A stretch of DNA of 28,472 nucleotides from Collinsella sp. GTDB taxonomy: Bacteria > Actinomycetota > Coriobacteriia > Coriobacteriales > Coriobacteriaceae. The translations under genes were made by a program, and so were the position numbers. Each line of letters begins with the position of its first letter. Within the stretch, counting starts at the first letter, position 1. Under the pieces are notes generated by a model. It was not told where the DNA came from and searched no databases. It worked only from the letters and a program-made list of their open reading frames with translations. This document shows, piece by piece, positions 16,327 to 24,006 of the stretch. The stretch is taken from NCBI GenBank assembly GCA_014871605.1, contig WGSQ01000006.1, positions 1 to 28,472 of the forward strand. Direction: 5' to 3'.

Positions 16327-16367
16327 AAAAGCAAAGCGCGGAGCCGCTCGATGCGACTCCGCGCTTT
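16327..16367 (-). terminator. Terminator of the azgA-type permease gene
   Basis: On the minus strand AAAGCGCGGAG (16367-16357) pairs with CTCCGCGCTTT (16343-16333) around a 13-nt loop, and TTTGCTTTT follows. It stands 27 nt after the permease stop codon. Confidence 0.9.
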
Positions 16368-16393
16368 GGTGTTCTGCTTTGGCAGCTTTGCCG

Positions 16394-17707
16394 CTACGCT
16401 ACGAAGAAGTAGACGAGGAAGGCGAGGGCTGCGATCCACATGAGCGGCTTGATCTTGGAGGCCTCGCCCTTAAAGAGCGCGACGATCACGTAGGCGATAA
16501 AGCCCAGGCCAATACCGGCAGAGATGGAGTAGGTGAAGGGCACGCCGGCGACAATCATGAACGCCGGGAAGCCCTGCGACACGTCGGACCAGTCGATCTC
16601 GGAGGCCTCGCTCATCATGAGGTAGCCTACGTAGACCAGAGCACCGCAGGTGGCGGCGCTGGAAACGATGGTGACGATGGGGGAGAAGAACGCGGCGAGA
16701 ATGAACAGCACGCCGGTGGTGACGGAGGTGAGGCCCGTACGGCCACCGTCGGCAGCGCCAGAGGTGGACTCGACGAACGTGGTGATGGAGGAGACGCCCA
16801 TAAAGCCACCGGCAGCAGCGGCCACGGAGTCGACGATCAGGATGGGGCGGATGTCCTCGACGTTGCCGTCCTCGGTTAGGAACTCGCCCTGCTTGGCGAC
16901 GGCCATCGCAGTACCCATGGTGTCGAAGAAGTCACTCATGAGCAGCGAGAAGGCAACGACGAGCAGCATCGGGTCGGTCAGGACCTTTACGATGGCCATG
17001 TTGCCGTCGGCGGTGCTGGCAAACGGGGCGCCAAAGGTCGAGAAGTCGAGTGGTGCGATGAGGCCCTCGGGCGCATGGGTGACGCCCAACGGGATACCGG
17101 CGATAACGGCGACGATGATGCCGATGAGCAGCGAGCCCGGCACGTTGCGGGAGGCCAGGGCAACCGTCACGACGATGGAGATGATGCCGACGATAAAGGT
17201 GGGAGAAGTGATGTCGCCCAGGCCGACGAGCGTACCGGCACCAGCGGTGATGATGCCGGCGTCGCACAGGCCGATCATGGCGATAAACAGGCCCAGACCA
17301 ACCGAGATGGCGTGGCGCAGGACCACGGGGATGGCGTCCATGATGGCCTCGCGCAGGCCGCACAGGACGAGCAGCAGGATGACGACACCCTCGAGGAAGA
17401 TGACGCTCATGGCCACGTGCCAGTCACCGCCGCACATGGTGGTGGTGATGCCCGCGATCATGGCGTTGATGCCCAGGCCCGAAGCGCAGGCGAGCGGGCG
17501 GTTGGCGAAGATACCCATGCAGATGGTCATGATGCCGGCGCCCAGGCAGGTGGCGCAGGCGAGCGCTCCCGCATCGATGCCAGCGCCCGAGAGCACCGCG
17601 GGGTTGACGGCGATGATGTAGGCCATCGCCAGGAATGTTGTCAGTCCAGCGCGGAGTTCGGTCCCGATTGTGGACTTGCGCTCGCTGACGTGAAATAGTT
17701 CGTCCAT
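16394..17707 (-). CDS. NCS2-family purine permease, AzgA type
   Basis: The 437-residue integral membrane protein fits the AzgA branch of NCS2 transporters, which import hypoxanthine, guanine or adenine with protons. Signatures are TIGTELRAGLTTFLAMAYI near the N-terminus, NPAVLSGAGID, GLGINAMI, SDFFDTMGTAMAVA and ESTSGAADGGRTGLTS. ATG 17707 is preceded by AAAGGG; the longer in-frame frame adds 19 residues without a ribosome site. No purine riboswitch could be recognised in the 180-nt gap to the divergent deformylase-like gene. Together with UraA it shows dependence on scavenged nucleobases. The exact purine cannot be assigned. Confidence 0.92.
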   Translation of the reverse strand: MDELFHVSERKSTIGTELRAGLTTFLAMAYIIAVNPAVLSGAGIDAGALACATCLGAGIMTICMGIFANRPLACASGLGINAMIAGITTTMCGGDWHVAMSVIFLEGVVILLLVLCGLREAIMDAIPVVLRHAISVGLGLFIAMIGLCDAGIITAGAGTLVGLGDITSPTFIVGIISIVVTVALASRNVPGSLLIGIIVAVIAGIPLGVTHAPEGLIAPLDFSTFGAPFASTADGNMAIVKVLTDPMLLVVAFSLLMSDFFDTMGTAMAVAKQGEFLTEDGNVEDIRPILIVDSVAAAAGGFMGVSSITTFVESTSGAADGGRTGLTSVTTGVLFILAAFFSPIVTIVSSAATCGALVYVGYLMMSEASEIDWSDVSQGFPAFMIVAGVPFTYSISAGIGLGFIAYVIVALFKGEASKIKPLMWIAALAFLVYFFVA

Positions 17708-17861
17708 GCATACCCTTTCCTTGTTCGGCCCCGAGTTTAGGCCGATTGACACGAACTCACCCACTATATCGCCTTTGTGAAGTTGGTGTTCCTCACATGT
17801 TGATGTTCGGCGGTTTGTAACGGACGGGCGGTATCTTTCGCATGAAATTGTGTAGGTACCG

Positions 17862-17888
17862 TATACTTAAGCGGTTACAACGACCCCT
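17862..17888 (+). promoter_or_regulatory. Probable promoter of the first deformylase-like gene
   Basis: TATACT (17862-17867) is a good -10 box placed about 34 nt before the ATG, implying a short leader. No convincing -35 box lies 16-18 nt upstream. Confidence 0.4.
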
Positions 17889-17900
17889 ATGGAGGAACGT

Positions 17901-18320
17901 ATGATTAAAGAGCTCTGCCGCGACGAGGCTATCCTGTCCCAGCGTTGCGAGGTCGCGACCGTCGAGGACGAGTCGGTCGCTCAGGACCTGATCGATACCA
18001 TCAAGTCGCTCGACGATGCCGGCTGCCTTGCCGCTAACCAGATTGGCGTTACCAAGAAGGTTTGCGTCTACCTGGACGATGCCGGCGAGCCCCACGTGCT
18101 CTACAACCCCCGTCTGGTGTTTGGCCTGGGCACCAGCAAGATGGAGGAGAGCTGCCTGACGCACGAGGAGGTCACCAAGTCCACGCGCTATATCAAGTGC
18201 AAGGTTGCCTTTGACCAGATCGTCGACGGCAAGATGAAGGAGTGCCGCCGCGACTACGCGGGCTTTGAGGCACAAATGATCCAGCATATGATCGATCACT
18301 GCCAAGGTAAACTTGTCTAG
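17901..18320 (+). CDS. Peptide deformylase-like protein with altered zinc motif
   Basis: The 139-residue protein aligns with the peptide deformylase fold, which removes the N-formyl group from new proteins. Motif I reads GCLAANQIG (41-49), keeping the Gln but with Cys in place of a conserved Gly. Motif II is ESCLT (83-87), keeping the metal-binding Cys85. Motif III is QHMIDH (128-133), keeping both His ligands but with Met130 where the catalytic Glu of HExxH is expected. Deformylase activity is therefore doubtful. GGAGG is 5 nt before ATG 17901; the ATG at 17889 lies on the ribosome site itself. It is a single-gene unit with its own promoter and a strong terminator. A second relative is encoded at 25603-26013. 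Confidence 0.85.
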   Translation: MIKELCRDEAILSQRCEVATVEDESVAQDLIDTIKSLDDAGCLAANQIGVTKKVCVYLDDAGEPHVLYNPRLVFGLGTSKMEESCLTHEEVTKSTRYIKCKVAFDQIVDGKMKECRRDYAGFEAQMIQHMIDHCQGKLV

Positions 18321-18351
18321 GGTGACTACGGCACCGCACTTCGTCTCTTTT

Positions 18352-18393
18352 GGTCCGGGCGTGACATTGTTGTCATGTCCGGGCTTTTGTGTT
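18352..18393 (+). terminator. Intrinsic terminator after the first deformylase-like gene
   Basis: A 15-bp stem with several G-U pairs (GGTCCGGGCGTGACA against TGTCATGTCCGGGCT), a 4-nt TTGT loop, and TTTTGTGTTT behind it make a typical intrinsic terminator 31 nt past the stop codon. Confidence 0.88.
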
Positions 18394-18451
18394 TAGCGCC
18401 TTTTTGTTTGGTGACAATAACCTTAGCAAGAACGTAAAGCTGGGAGGCGCT

Positions 18452-19417
18452 ATGTGCACGAGCATTCGATTTACCGATAATTCTGGCCACATGTATCTGG
18501 GCCGCAACCTCGACTGGAGCTTTGACTACGGCCAACAGGTTCGCGTGATGCCGCGCGGGTTTCACATTCCGTATTCGTTTATCGACGACGCGACAGCGGC
18601 ACACGCGGTGATCGGTATGTGCATCGATTACAAGAACTATCCCATGTTTTTCGATTGCGGTAACGATGCGGGCCTGGCTGTGGCGGGACTCAACTTTCCC
18701 GGCTATGCCGAGTATGCCGAGGGCCCGGTTGATGGAAAGACCAATATCGCGGCCTATGAGTTTCCCCTGTGGGTGGCAGCAACGTTCTCGACGGTCGATG
18801 AGGTCGAGGCCGCGCTGCGCGACACGGTGATTGTCGCCAAATCTGCCGGAGAGGGATTGGGCGTGTCGCTGCTCCATTGGATTATCGGCGACAGCCAGCG
18901 CAGCATCGTGGTCGAGATGATGGCTGACGGCCTGCATGTATACGACGATCCGGTCGACACCCTTGCCAACCAGCCGACCTTCCCGTGGCACATGGAAAAC
19001 CTGCGCACCTATATCACAGCCACAAGCGATTTTCCGCAGACGGCGACATGGCGTGGCGCCGAGCTCAAGCCCTATGGCGCGGGTGCCGGCATGCGCGGTA
19101 TTCCGGGTGATTGCTATTCGCCGAGCCGTTTTGTAAAGGCGGCGTACCTCAATGCCAATTATCCGCAAAAGGAGAGCGAGACCGAAAACGTCGTCCGCAT
19201 GTTCCGTTCACTCGAGGGCGTGGTGATGATTGAGGGGGCGTCCAGGATGGGCGACGGCAAGTTCGAGAAGACTATCTACACCGGATGCTTTAGCGCGCGC
19301 ACGGGCAATTACTACTACGCGATGTATGGGGATCCGTCGATTCGCTACGTGAGCCTGATGGATGCTGAGGGCGCGAGCCCCGATAGGCTCGTGGTTCCCG
19401 AGCCGCGTCGTTCGTAG
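18452..19417 (+). CDS. bsh: Choloylglycine (bile salt) hydrolase family enzyme
   Basis: The 321-residue protein is an Ntn-hydrolase of the bile salt hydrolase/penicillin V acylase family. After Met removal Cys2 would be the nucleophile. The other catalytic positions all fit bile salt hydrolases: Arg18, Asp21 (GRNLDWS), Asn81 (AGLNFPGY), Asn173 (LANQPTF) and Arg226 (SRFVKAA). The WHMENL stretch and length favour bile salt hydrolase over penicillin acylase, but substrate preference needs an assay. It would split glycine or taurine from conjugated bile acids in the cytoplasm, fitting a gut organism. GGGAGG precedes ATG 18452, and the 21-residue upstream extension is rejected because Cys must be at position 2. 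The def-like terminator separates it from the gene before. Confidence 0.93.
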   Translation: MCTSIRFTDNSGHMYLGRNLDWSFDYGQQVRVMPRGFHIPYSFIDDATAAHAVIGMCIDYKNYPMFFDCGNDAGLAVAGLNFPGYAEYAEGPVDGKTNIAAYEFPLWVAATFSTVDEVEAALRDTVIVAKSAGEGLGVSLLHWIIGDSQRSIVVEMMADGLHVYDDPVDTLANQPTFPWHMENLRTYITATSDFPQTATWRGAELKPYGAGAGMRGIPGDCYSPSRFVKAAYLNANYPQKESETENVVRMFRSLEGVVMIEGASRMGDGKFEKTIYTGCFSARTGNYYYAMYGDPSIRYVSLMDAEGASPDRLVVPEPRRS

Positions 19418-19436
19418 CTCACTGGTCCGTTGCGAC

Positions 19437-19476
19437 ATAAAACGGCCTCGCACCTCTTATGAGATGCGAGGCCGTT
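19437..19476 (-). terminator. Terminator between bile salt hydrolase and kup
   Basis: AACGGCCTCGCA (19441-19452) and TGCGAGGCCGTT (19465-19476) form a perfect 12-bp stem. On the minus strand it is followed by TTTTATG, so it ends kup transcription. On the plus strand GTCGTC follows, so it is a weaker stop for the bile salt hydrolase gene. Confidence 0.85.
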
Positions 19477-19498
19477 GTCGTCAATGGCTGGTGGCGTG

Positions 19499-21727
19499 TT
19501 AGAAGTTGGCGTCGTTGAACTGGGTGCTCTCGAGTCCGTCGAGTTGCTGTTCGGGCGTATCGGCGACGCTCTCGAGCAGCTCGGTGGGATCGACGTTCAT
19601 GCTCTTGCCGGCCTCGTTGCCGTTGACCAAGTCGTCCGAGAAGATGTCGACCTCCATTTCCTCGGCCTCTTCGATCTGAACCTCGAGCGGCACCTGGGTG
19701 CGCACAAGTTTGACGGCCGGGCGCATGCGGGCAAAGAGCGGTACGTACTCAATGATGATGGCCGAGTTCTCGAGACCGTACCAGCGTGCCGGGCTTCCGC
19801 AGGCGCGGCGGACGGCGTACTTGATGGCCATCACGCGGTGGTCATTGCGGTTGATGTCCGTTTCGGGGGCAAGCATCTTGCGCAGCATGCAAAAGCGGAA
19901 GTCACCTACGTTGCCGCGCGTCTCGTAGATGGAGTAGGTGTGATGTTGCGGCGGCAGCTCGCCCGATGCCATCAAGTCGCCGACGATCTGACGCAGATAG
20001 GCGTTGACGCGCTGGTTGACCTTAAAGCCCAGGTCCAGGCGCACGCGGAACAAAAAGTCCGTGCCAAAGGTCTCGACGGAATACTCGTGCGTATAGGGTT
20101 CGTCGGTAACGTGCACGTTGATGAACCAATATGCCTTGGCGCGCTTGGGATGCTTGTCCAGGATGGAATAGAGCACGTCGCGGTCGAGTGTGAGCGGGTC
20201 GGGGCTGTTGGTGAGAAATACCAGATTGTCGGCGAGCACGGGATAGGTCTCGTCATTGCGCAGGCGATTGAGCTGGTCGATGTACTTGGAGACGGGCAGC
20301 AGAATCGTCTGCGTGCGCTCGATGGCGGTGCCGCGGCGCCACACATACATAAGGCCAAACAGCAGTGCGGCCAAGAAGATCATCACATAGCCGCCGTCAA
20401 AGAACATGGTGAGGCACGAGGCGAAAAAGCACAGCTCAATGGCGCCGAAGAGCAGGACGAAGACGCAGGCGCCCAGCTTGTGCTTGAGAATGCCGGCGAT
20501 ATAGCTCGTCAAAAGCGTGGTGGTCATAAGCATGGTCACGGTAATGGCGAGGCCGTAGGCACTCTCCATGCGCTCGGAGTTTTGGAACAGCAGCACGATG
20601 AAGATGCAGCCGACCCACATGATGTTATTGACGAGCGGAATGTAGAGCTGGCCCTTGGTGTCGCTGGGGTAGTGGATGCGCAGGTGCGGCATAAGGTTGA
20701 GGCGCGTTGCCTCGGATACAAGCGAGAACGAGCCGGTGATGAGCGCCTGTGAGGCGATGATGGCCGCCACGGCCGAAAGCACGATGGCAAAGGGGCGTAG
20801 GGGCTCGGGGAGCATCATATAGAACGGGTTGACGATATCCATCGCGAGCATCTGGGGGTTGGAGTTATTGGCGAGCAGCCAAGCTCCCTGACCCAGATAG
20901 TTGAGGATAAGGGCCGCCTTAACAAACGGCCAGGATGCATAGATGTTTGCCTTGCCCACGTGACCCATGTCCGAATAGAGCGCCTCGGCACCGGTTGTCG
21001 ACAGAAAAACGAAGCCGAGCACCATGATGCCCGAGTGGTTGATGGGCGAGAACAGGAACATGATGCCGCGAATGGGGTTGAGCGCGCGCAAGATGGACAG
21101 GTTGCCGAGCATGTTGAACAGACCGGCGCCAGCCAAGAACAGGAACCATAGTGTCATGAGCGGGCCGAAGAGCTTGCCGATCGACGAGGTGCCGGCGCGC
21201 TGCATGGCAAACAGGCCGCAGATAATGATGATGGTGATGATGATGACGTTGGTCTGGCCGTCGCCCAGCAGCGCATGGCCCCATTCGATGGTGCGCAGAC
21301 CCTCGATGGCTGTGGTGACCGTGACGGCGGGGGTGAGGATGCCGTCAGCGAGCAGTGCCGCACCGCCGATCATGGCGGGCAGAATCAGCCATGGTGCCAC
21401 CTTGCGTACGAGGCTGAACAGGGCGAAGATGCCGCCTTCGTTGTGGTTGTCGGCCTTCATGGCGATTACCACGTACTTGACCGTGGTCACGAGCGTCATG
21501 GTCCAGATGACGAGCGAAAGAGCGCCCAGGATCATGTCCTCGCTGACGGTACCGATGCCGCCGTTGTTGGCGACGATTGATTTCATGGTGTACATGGGAC
21601 TCGTGCCGATGTCGCCATAGACGACGCCGAGCGTTACGAGCAGCATGCCAGCGGAGAGGGGAATGGCTCCATGCCCGCCTTGACTACGCTGGTCTTGGGG
21701 GCTTACCTCCAATTTGTTGTGTGCCAC
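19499..21727 (-). CDS. kup: Kup potassium uptake protein (GTG start)
   Basis: The 742-residue protein is a Kup/KT-type K+ symporter: about twelve hydrophobic helices in the first 450 residues, opening with LGVVYGDIGTSPMYTMKSI, then GGIFALFSLVR, a long cytoplasmic domain, and an acidic C-terminal extension rich in E, D and N. It brings potassium, probably with protons, across the cytoplasmic membrane. I choose GTG 21727 because AAGGGAG stands 5 nt before it. The ATG at 21745 would add six residues but is preceded by a perfect hairpin and no ribosome site. It follows the eamA gene in the same direction after 228 nt of structured sequence. No ydaO-type c-di-AMP riboswitch was recognised. Confidence 0.93.
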   Translation of the reverse strand: MAHNKLEVSPQDQRSQGGHGAIPLSAGMLLVTLGVVYGDIGTSPMYTMKSIVANNGGIGTVSEDMILGALSLVIWTMTLVTTVKYVVIAMKADNHNEGGIFALFSLVRKVAPWLILPAMIGGAALLADGILTPAVTVTTAIEGLRTIEWGHALLGDGQTNVIIITIIIICGLFAMQRAGTSSIGKLFGPLMTLWFLFLAGAGLFNMLGNLSILRALNPIRGIMFLFSPINHSGIMVLGFVFLSTTGAEALYSDMGHVGKANIYASWPFVKAALILNYLGQGAWLLANNSNPQMLAMDIVNPFYMMLPEPLRPFAIVLSAVAAIIASQALITGSFSLVSEATRLNLMPHLRIHYPSDTKGQLYIPLVNNIMWVGCIFIVLLFQNSERMESAYGLAITVTMLMTTTLLTSYIAGILKHKLGACVFVLLFGAIELCFFASCLTMFFDGGYVMIFLAALLFGLMYVWRRGTAIERTQTILLPVSKYIDQLNRLRNDETYPVLADNLVFLTNSPDPLTLDRDVLYSILDKHPKRAKAYWFINVHVTDEPYTHEYSVETFGTDFLFRVRLDLGFKVNQRVNAYLRQIVGDLMASGELPPQHHTYSIYETRGNVGDFRFCMLRKMLAPETDINRNDHRVMAIKYAVRRACGSPARWYGLENSAIIIEYVPLFARMRPAVKLVRTQVPLEVQIEEAEEMEVDIFSDDLVNGNEAGKSMNVDPTELLESVADTPEQQLDGLESTQFNDANF

Positions 21728-21747
21728 GTGGACTCCCTTAGACATCC

Positions 21748-21772
21748 GGTTATCTGTCTGGGACAGATAACC
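21748..21772 (-). promoter_or_regulatory. Perfect 11-bp palindrome just upstream of kup
   Basis: GGTTATCTGTC and GACAGATAACC form a perfect inverted repeat with a 3-nt centre, ending 20 nt before the GTG start of kup. It could be an operator for a dimeric repressor or a 5'-leader hairpin affecting translation. Confidence 0.55.
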
Positions 21773-21827
21773 TTTATGCCGTCTTTATACATACAAGAGC
21801 AGTTTGGCACATCGGGTGATTTTAGAC

Positions 21828-21955
21828 AATAATCCTCAACTGGGGATTATTCATGTACGCAGGTAGCATTTCAAAGCAGGGGCATATCCACTGAATGGCT
21901 TGCTGCAATGTGATAACCGCGGACGCGCCCCTGCTTCAAAACTGAAGAGGGGCTT
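21828..21955 (-). promoter_or_regulatory. Structured region between eamA and kup with competing hairpins
   Basis: Right after the eamA stop, the minus-strand RNA can form GCCCCTCTTCA/TGAAG-C-AGGGGC (21955-21927). The same AAGCAGGGGC strand (21936-21927) can instead pair perfectly with GCCCCTGCTT (21883-21874) across a 43-nt internal segment. A third dyad, AATAATCC/GGATTATT, lies at 21828-21851. No U-tract follows the first two. It may be a terminator region for eamA, an attenuator for kup, or an unknown RNA element. Confidence 0.45.
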
Positions 21956-22867
21956 TTAAGCACGTGCTGTCTGGGCGATGCCGGCCTTGGCATTTGCGCG
22001 TTTGCCGGCGAGTTCGCAAAAAATCGCGCCGCCGATGATAAGTGCGGCTCCCATTAGGCGGATTGGTGTTATGGCTTCGCCTAAAAGGACGGCGGAGAAT
22101 ACAACGGCCGAAAGCGGCTCGAGGTAGCCGACAACCGCGACGGTCTGGACGGGCAGCTTGGCGACGGCACTAAAGTAGAGCAGGCAACCGATGCCAGTGT
22201 TGACGACGCCGAGCATGGCGACGGCGCGCCAATCAATACCGGCGGCGACGCCGGCGGACAGGAATAAGGGAGCGCCCTGCGTGATGAGCGTAAGGACCAG
22301 CGCGGTCACAAAGGCGGCGCTCACCTGGAGCGTGGAGTTCTCGAGGCCTTCGATGTGTGGCGCACCCTTGCTAGCGATGACCATCAGCGCATAGCAAAAT
22401 GCCGAGGCGATGCCGCAGGCGATACCCGCAATGGGCATATTGCCGCCTAGACCTTGTGCTGCAATGAGAAAAGCACCGCAAGCAACGGCGATAAAGCCGG
22501 CGATTTTGCCACCGGTCAGCTTTTCGCCAAAAATGAGCGGGGAGAGGGCCATAACGATGATGGGGCCGCAGTAATACAGCAGCGAGGATACGCCGACGCC
22601 GATCGTCTGGTAGGCGCGGAACAGAAAAATCCAGCTGGCGCCCAGCGCGGCTCCCGAGAGGAGGAGGGCTGCGGCTTCGCGGGGGCGAGATGGCGCCTGC
22701 AACTTATGGCGTTGCGTAGTGACGAGGATGACAACGAGTGAGAGCGCACCCAAAAACGTGCGCAGGAGCACGATGTCGGAGCTCGGCAGCGCGATGGCGG
22801 CGGCGATGATGCCTTTGGAGCCAAACAATAGCAATGCTGCTAAGTACGTAAACAGTCCGTTGTTCAT
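21956..22867 (-). CDS. EamA/DMT-family transporter
   Basis: The 303-residue protein has about ten hydrophobic helices arranged as two EamA repeats (roughly 1-140 and 148-290). Family marks include LRTFLGALSLV, the paired GWIF-like ASWIFLFRAY segment, and ALSPLIFGEKLTGGKIAGFIAVACGAF in the first repeat, mirrored by VVFSAVLLGEAITPIRLMGAALIIGGA in the second. EamA proteins mostly export amino acids or other metabolites; the substrate is unknown. AGGGG lies 10 nt before ATG 22867. It is divergent from a LysR gene with a dyad between them, a common arrangement in which the LysR protein controls the exporter. Confidence 0.9.
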   Translation of the reverse strand: MNNGLFTYLAALLLFGSKGIIAAAIALPSSDIVLLRTFLGALSLVVILVTTQRHKLQAPSRPREAAALLLSGAALGASWIFLFRAYQTIGVGVSSLLYYCGPIIVMALSPLIFGEKLTGGKIAGFIAVACGAFLIAAQGLGGNMPIAGIACGIASAFCYALMVIASKGAPHIEGLENSTLQVSAAFVTALVLTLITQGAPLFLSAGVAAGIDWRAVAMLGVVNTGIGCLLYFSAVAKLPVQTVAVVGYLEPLSAVVFSAVLLGEAITPIRLMGAALIIGGAIFCELAGKRANAKAGIAQTARA

Positions 22868-22897
22868 GCGCTGACATCCCCTCTATATCCGAGCATC

Positions 22898-22940
22898 TTC
22901 ACTATGGGTGAACTGGCTTTAGAAGAAAAGCGAATATAAT
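22898..22940. promoter_or_regulatory. LysR-type dyad and promoter between eamA and lysR
   Basis: TTCAC-N5-GTGAA (22898-22912) is a perfect inverted repeat containing a T-N11-A core, and a perfect TATAAT (22935-22940) lies downstream for the plus-strand LysR gene. The dyad falls near the -35 position of that promoter and upstream of eamA, a good site for autoregulation and control of eamA. Confidence 0.55.
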
Positions 22941-22985
22941 GCATGGCTGACATGACAAAAGCTCATGCAAGGGTGGAGGACTGCC

Positions 22986-23843
22986 GTGGAAACGAATATT
23001 CAAAAGATGCAGGTGCTGCTCGAGACAGTGCGCGCCGGAAGCTTTACGCGCGCCGCCGAGCGCCTGAGCTATTCGCAATCGGGCGTGAGCCGCATGGTGG
23101 CCGATCTTGAGGCCGATTGGGGCTTTAAGGTGCTCGACCGCAGTCGCGAGGGCGTGGCTCTTTCTGCTGACGGGCGGCAGGTCATGCCGGCTGTCGAGGC
23201 GCTCTGCGAGGAATTCGTTCGCTTGCAGCGACGCGTGGATGAGATGCGCGGGCTCATGCGCGGCAAAATCTGCATCGGTACGTTTTCGAGCGTGGCGACC
23301 CACGTGCTGCCGCCGGTGATTGCTCGTTTTCGTGCCGATTATCCAGACATTGATTACGAGTTGCTGATGGGTGACTATTCAGAGATTGAACAATGGGTGG
23401 CAGAGGGCCGCTGCGATCTGGGCTTTATCCCGCATGAGCCCCGAGAAAATGGCATGACGTCGCGGTCTTTGGTGCGCGACGAGTTGATGGCGGTAGTGCC
23501 GGCAGACTCTTTGCTTGCCACTGAAGAGGTCGTCTCTCTTGCCGATTTGGCCAACGAGCAGTTTATTCTGCTGGAACGCGGCACCGATGACGAGATTACG
23601 CCGCTGTTCCGTCGGGCGGGGCTGACCGTGCGCTCAAAGCTGTCGACCTGGGATGACTATGCGATTATGGCCATGGTCGAGGACGGCCTGGGCGTGAGCG
23701 TCCTTCCGGCGCTCATCTTGCGCCGCTGCCAGTTCAATGTCGCCATTCGTTCGCTCGAAGGACATCCCCATCGGCAGATCAACGCCATATATCGAACGGC
23801 CGATGTTTCACTTGCCGCCGCTCGATTCCTTGAATACCTCTAA
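22986..23843 (+). CDS. LysR-family transcriptional regulator (GTG start)
   Basis: The 285-residue protein has an N-terminal LysR helix-turn-helix (VLLETVRAGSFTRAAERL, then SQSGVSRMVADLE) and a periplasmic-binding-like effector domain starting near IGTFSSVATHVLPPVIARF. GTG 22986 is chosen because GGAGG lies 6 nt upstream; the ATG at 22965 would put the ribosome site inside the coding part. It is divergent from the EamA exporter, which it most likely regulates. The inducer is unknown. Confidence 0.92.
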   Translation: METNIQKMQVLLETVRAGSFTRAAERLSYSQSGVSRMVADLEADWGFKVLDRSREGVALSADGRQVMPAVEALCEEFVRLQRRVDEMRGLMRGKICIGTFSSVATHVLPPVIARFRADYPDIDYELLMGDYSEIEQWVAEGRCDLGFIPHEPRENGMTSRSLVRDELMAVVPADSLLATEEVVSLADLANEQFILLERGTDDEITPLFRRAGLTVRSKLSTWDDYAIMAMVEDGLGVSVLPALILRRCQFNVAIRSLEGHPHRQINAIYRTADVSLAAARFLEYL

Positions 23844-23899
23844 ATGAGCGCACGCCGTTGTCGCTTTGGGATAAATCTCGAGGTTTGGCTCATTTTATT

Positions 23900-23985
23900 T
23901 TTGAAATTGAACTTTCAAATGAGGTGCCGCGCTATACTGCTTGCTAAATTGAACCCTGGTTCAATTCGTGTTCTATAAATTGAAC
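23900..23985 (+). promoter_or_regulatory. Promoter and AATTGAAC operator array of the XRE-aminotransferase gene
   Basis: AATTGAAC occurs at 23905-23912, 23947-23954 and 23978-23985, and inverted at 23959-23966. The middle pair makes a perfect 20-bp palindrome AATTGAACC-CT-GGTTCAATT (23947-23966). The first lies inside another perfect dyad, TTTGAAA-N6-TTTCAAA (23900-23919). TATACT (23933-23938) is a good -10 box between them, so the first dyad covers the -35 region and the second the start site. Direct sites start 42 and 31 bp apart, about four and three helical turns. Confidence 0.7.
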
Positions 23986-24006
23986 TTTGCCAGCAAGGAG
24001 GTTCTA

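Larger units (their letters stand above)
12221..16362 (-). repeat. Tandem duplication of about 2.06 kb holding two surface-protein genes
   Basis: Copy A spans about 12221-14285 and copy B about 14307-16362, separated by only about 21 bases. Each copy has, in minus-strand order, a hairpin piece, a leader with an identical 39-bp core (14167-14205 and 16245-16283), the gene and a terminator inside an identical 57-bp block. The hairpin piece in B (16332-16362) is part of the azgA terminator; its copy in A (14255-14285) matches 29 of 31 bases but belongs to no gene. This fixes the breakpoint at the end of azgA. Confidence 0.88.

Noticed and set aside
17708..17861. Possible purine riboswitch or PurR box upstream of the purine permease
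   Set aside because: No conserved purine aptamer loops were found on the minus strand; a CGAACAT-like string alone is too weak.
19475..20752. Long plus-strand frame of 425 codons opposite kup
   Set aside because: It is the antisense shadow of kup, has repetitive low-complexity translation and no family resemblance.
21773..21955. c-di-AMP (ydaO) riboswitch before kup
   Set aside because: The conserved aptamer strings of that class are not visible, although the region is structured.
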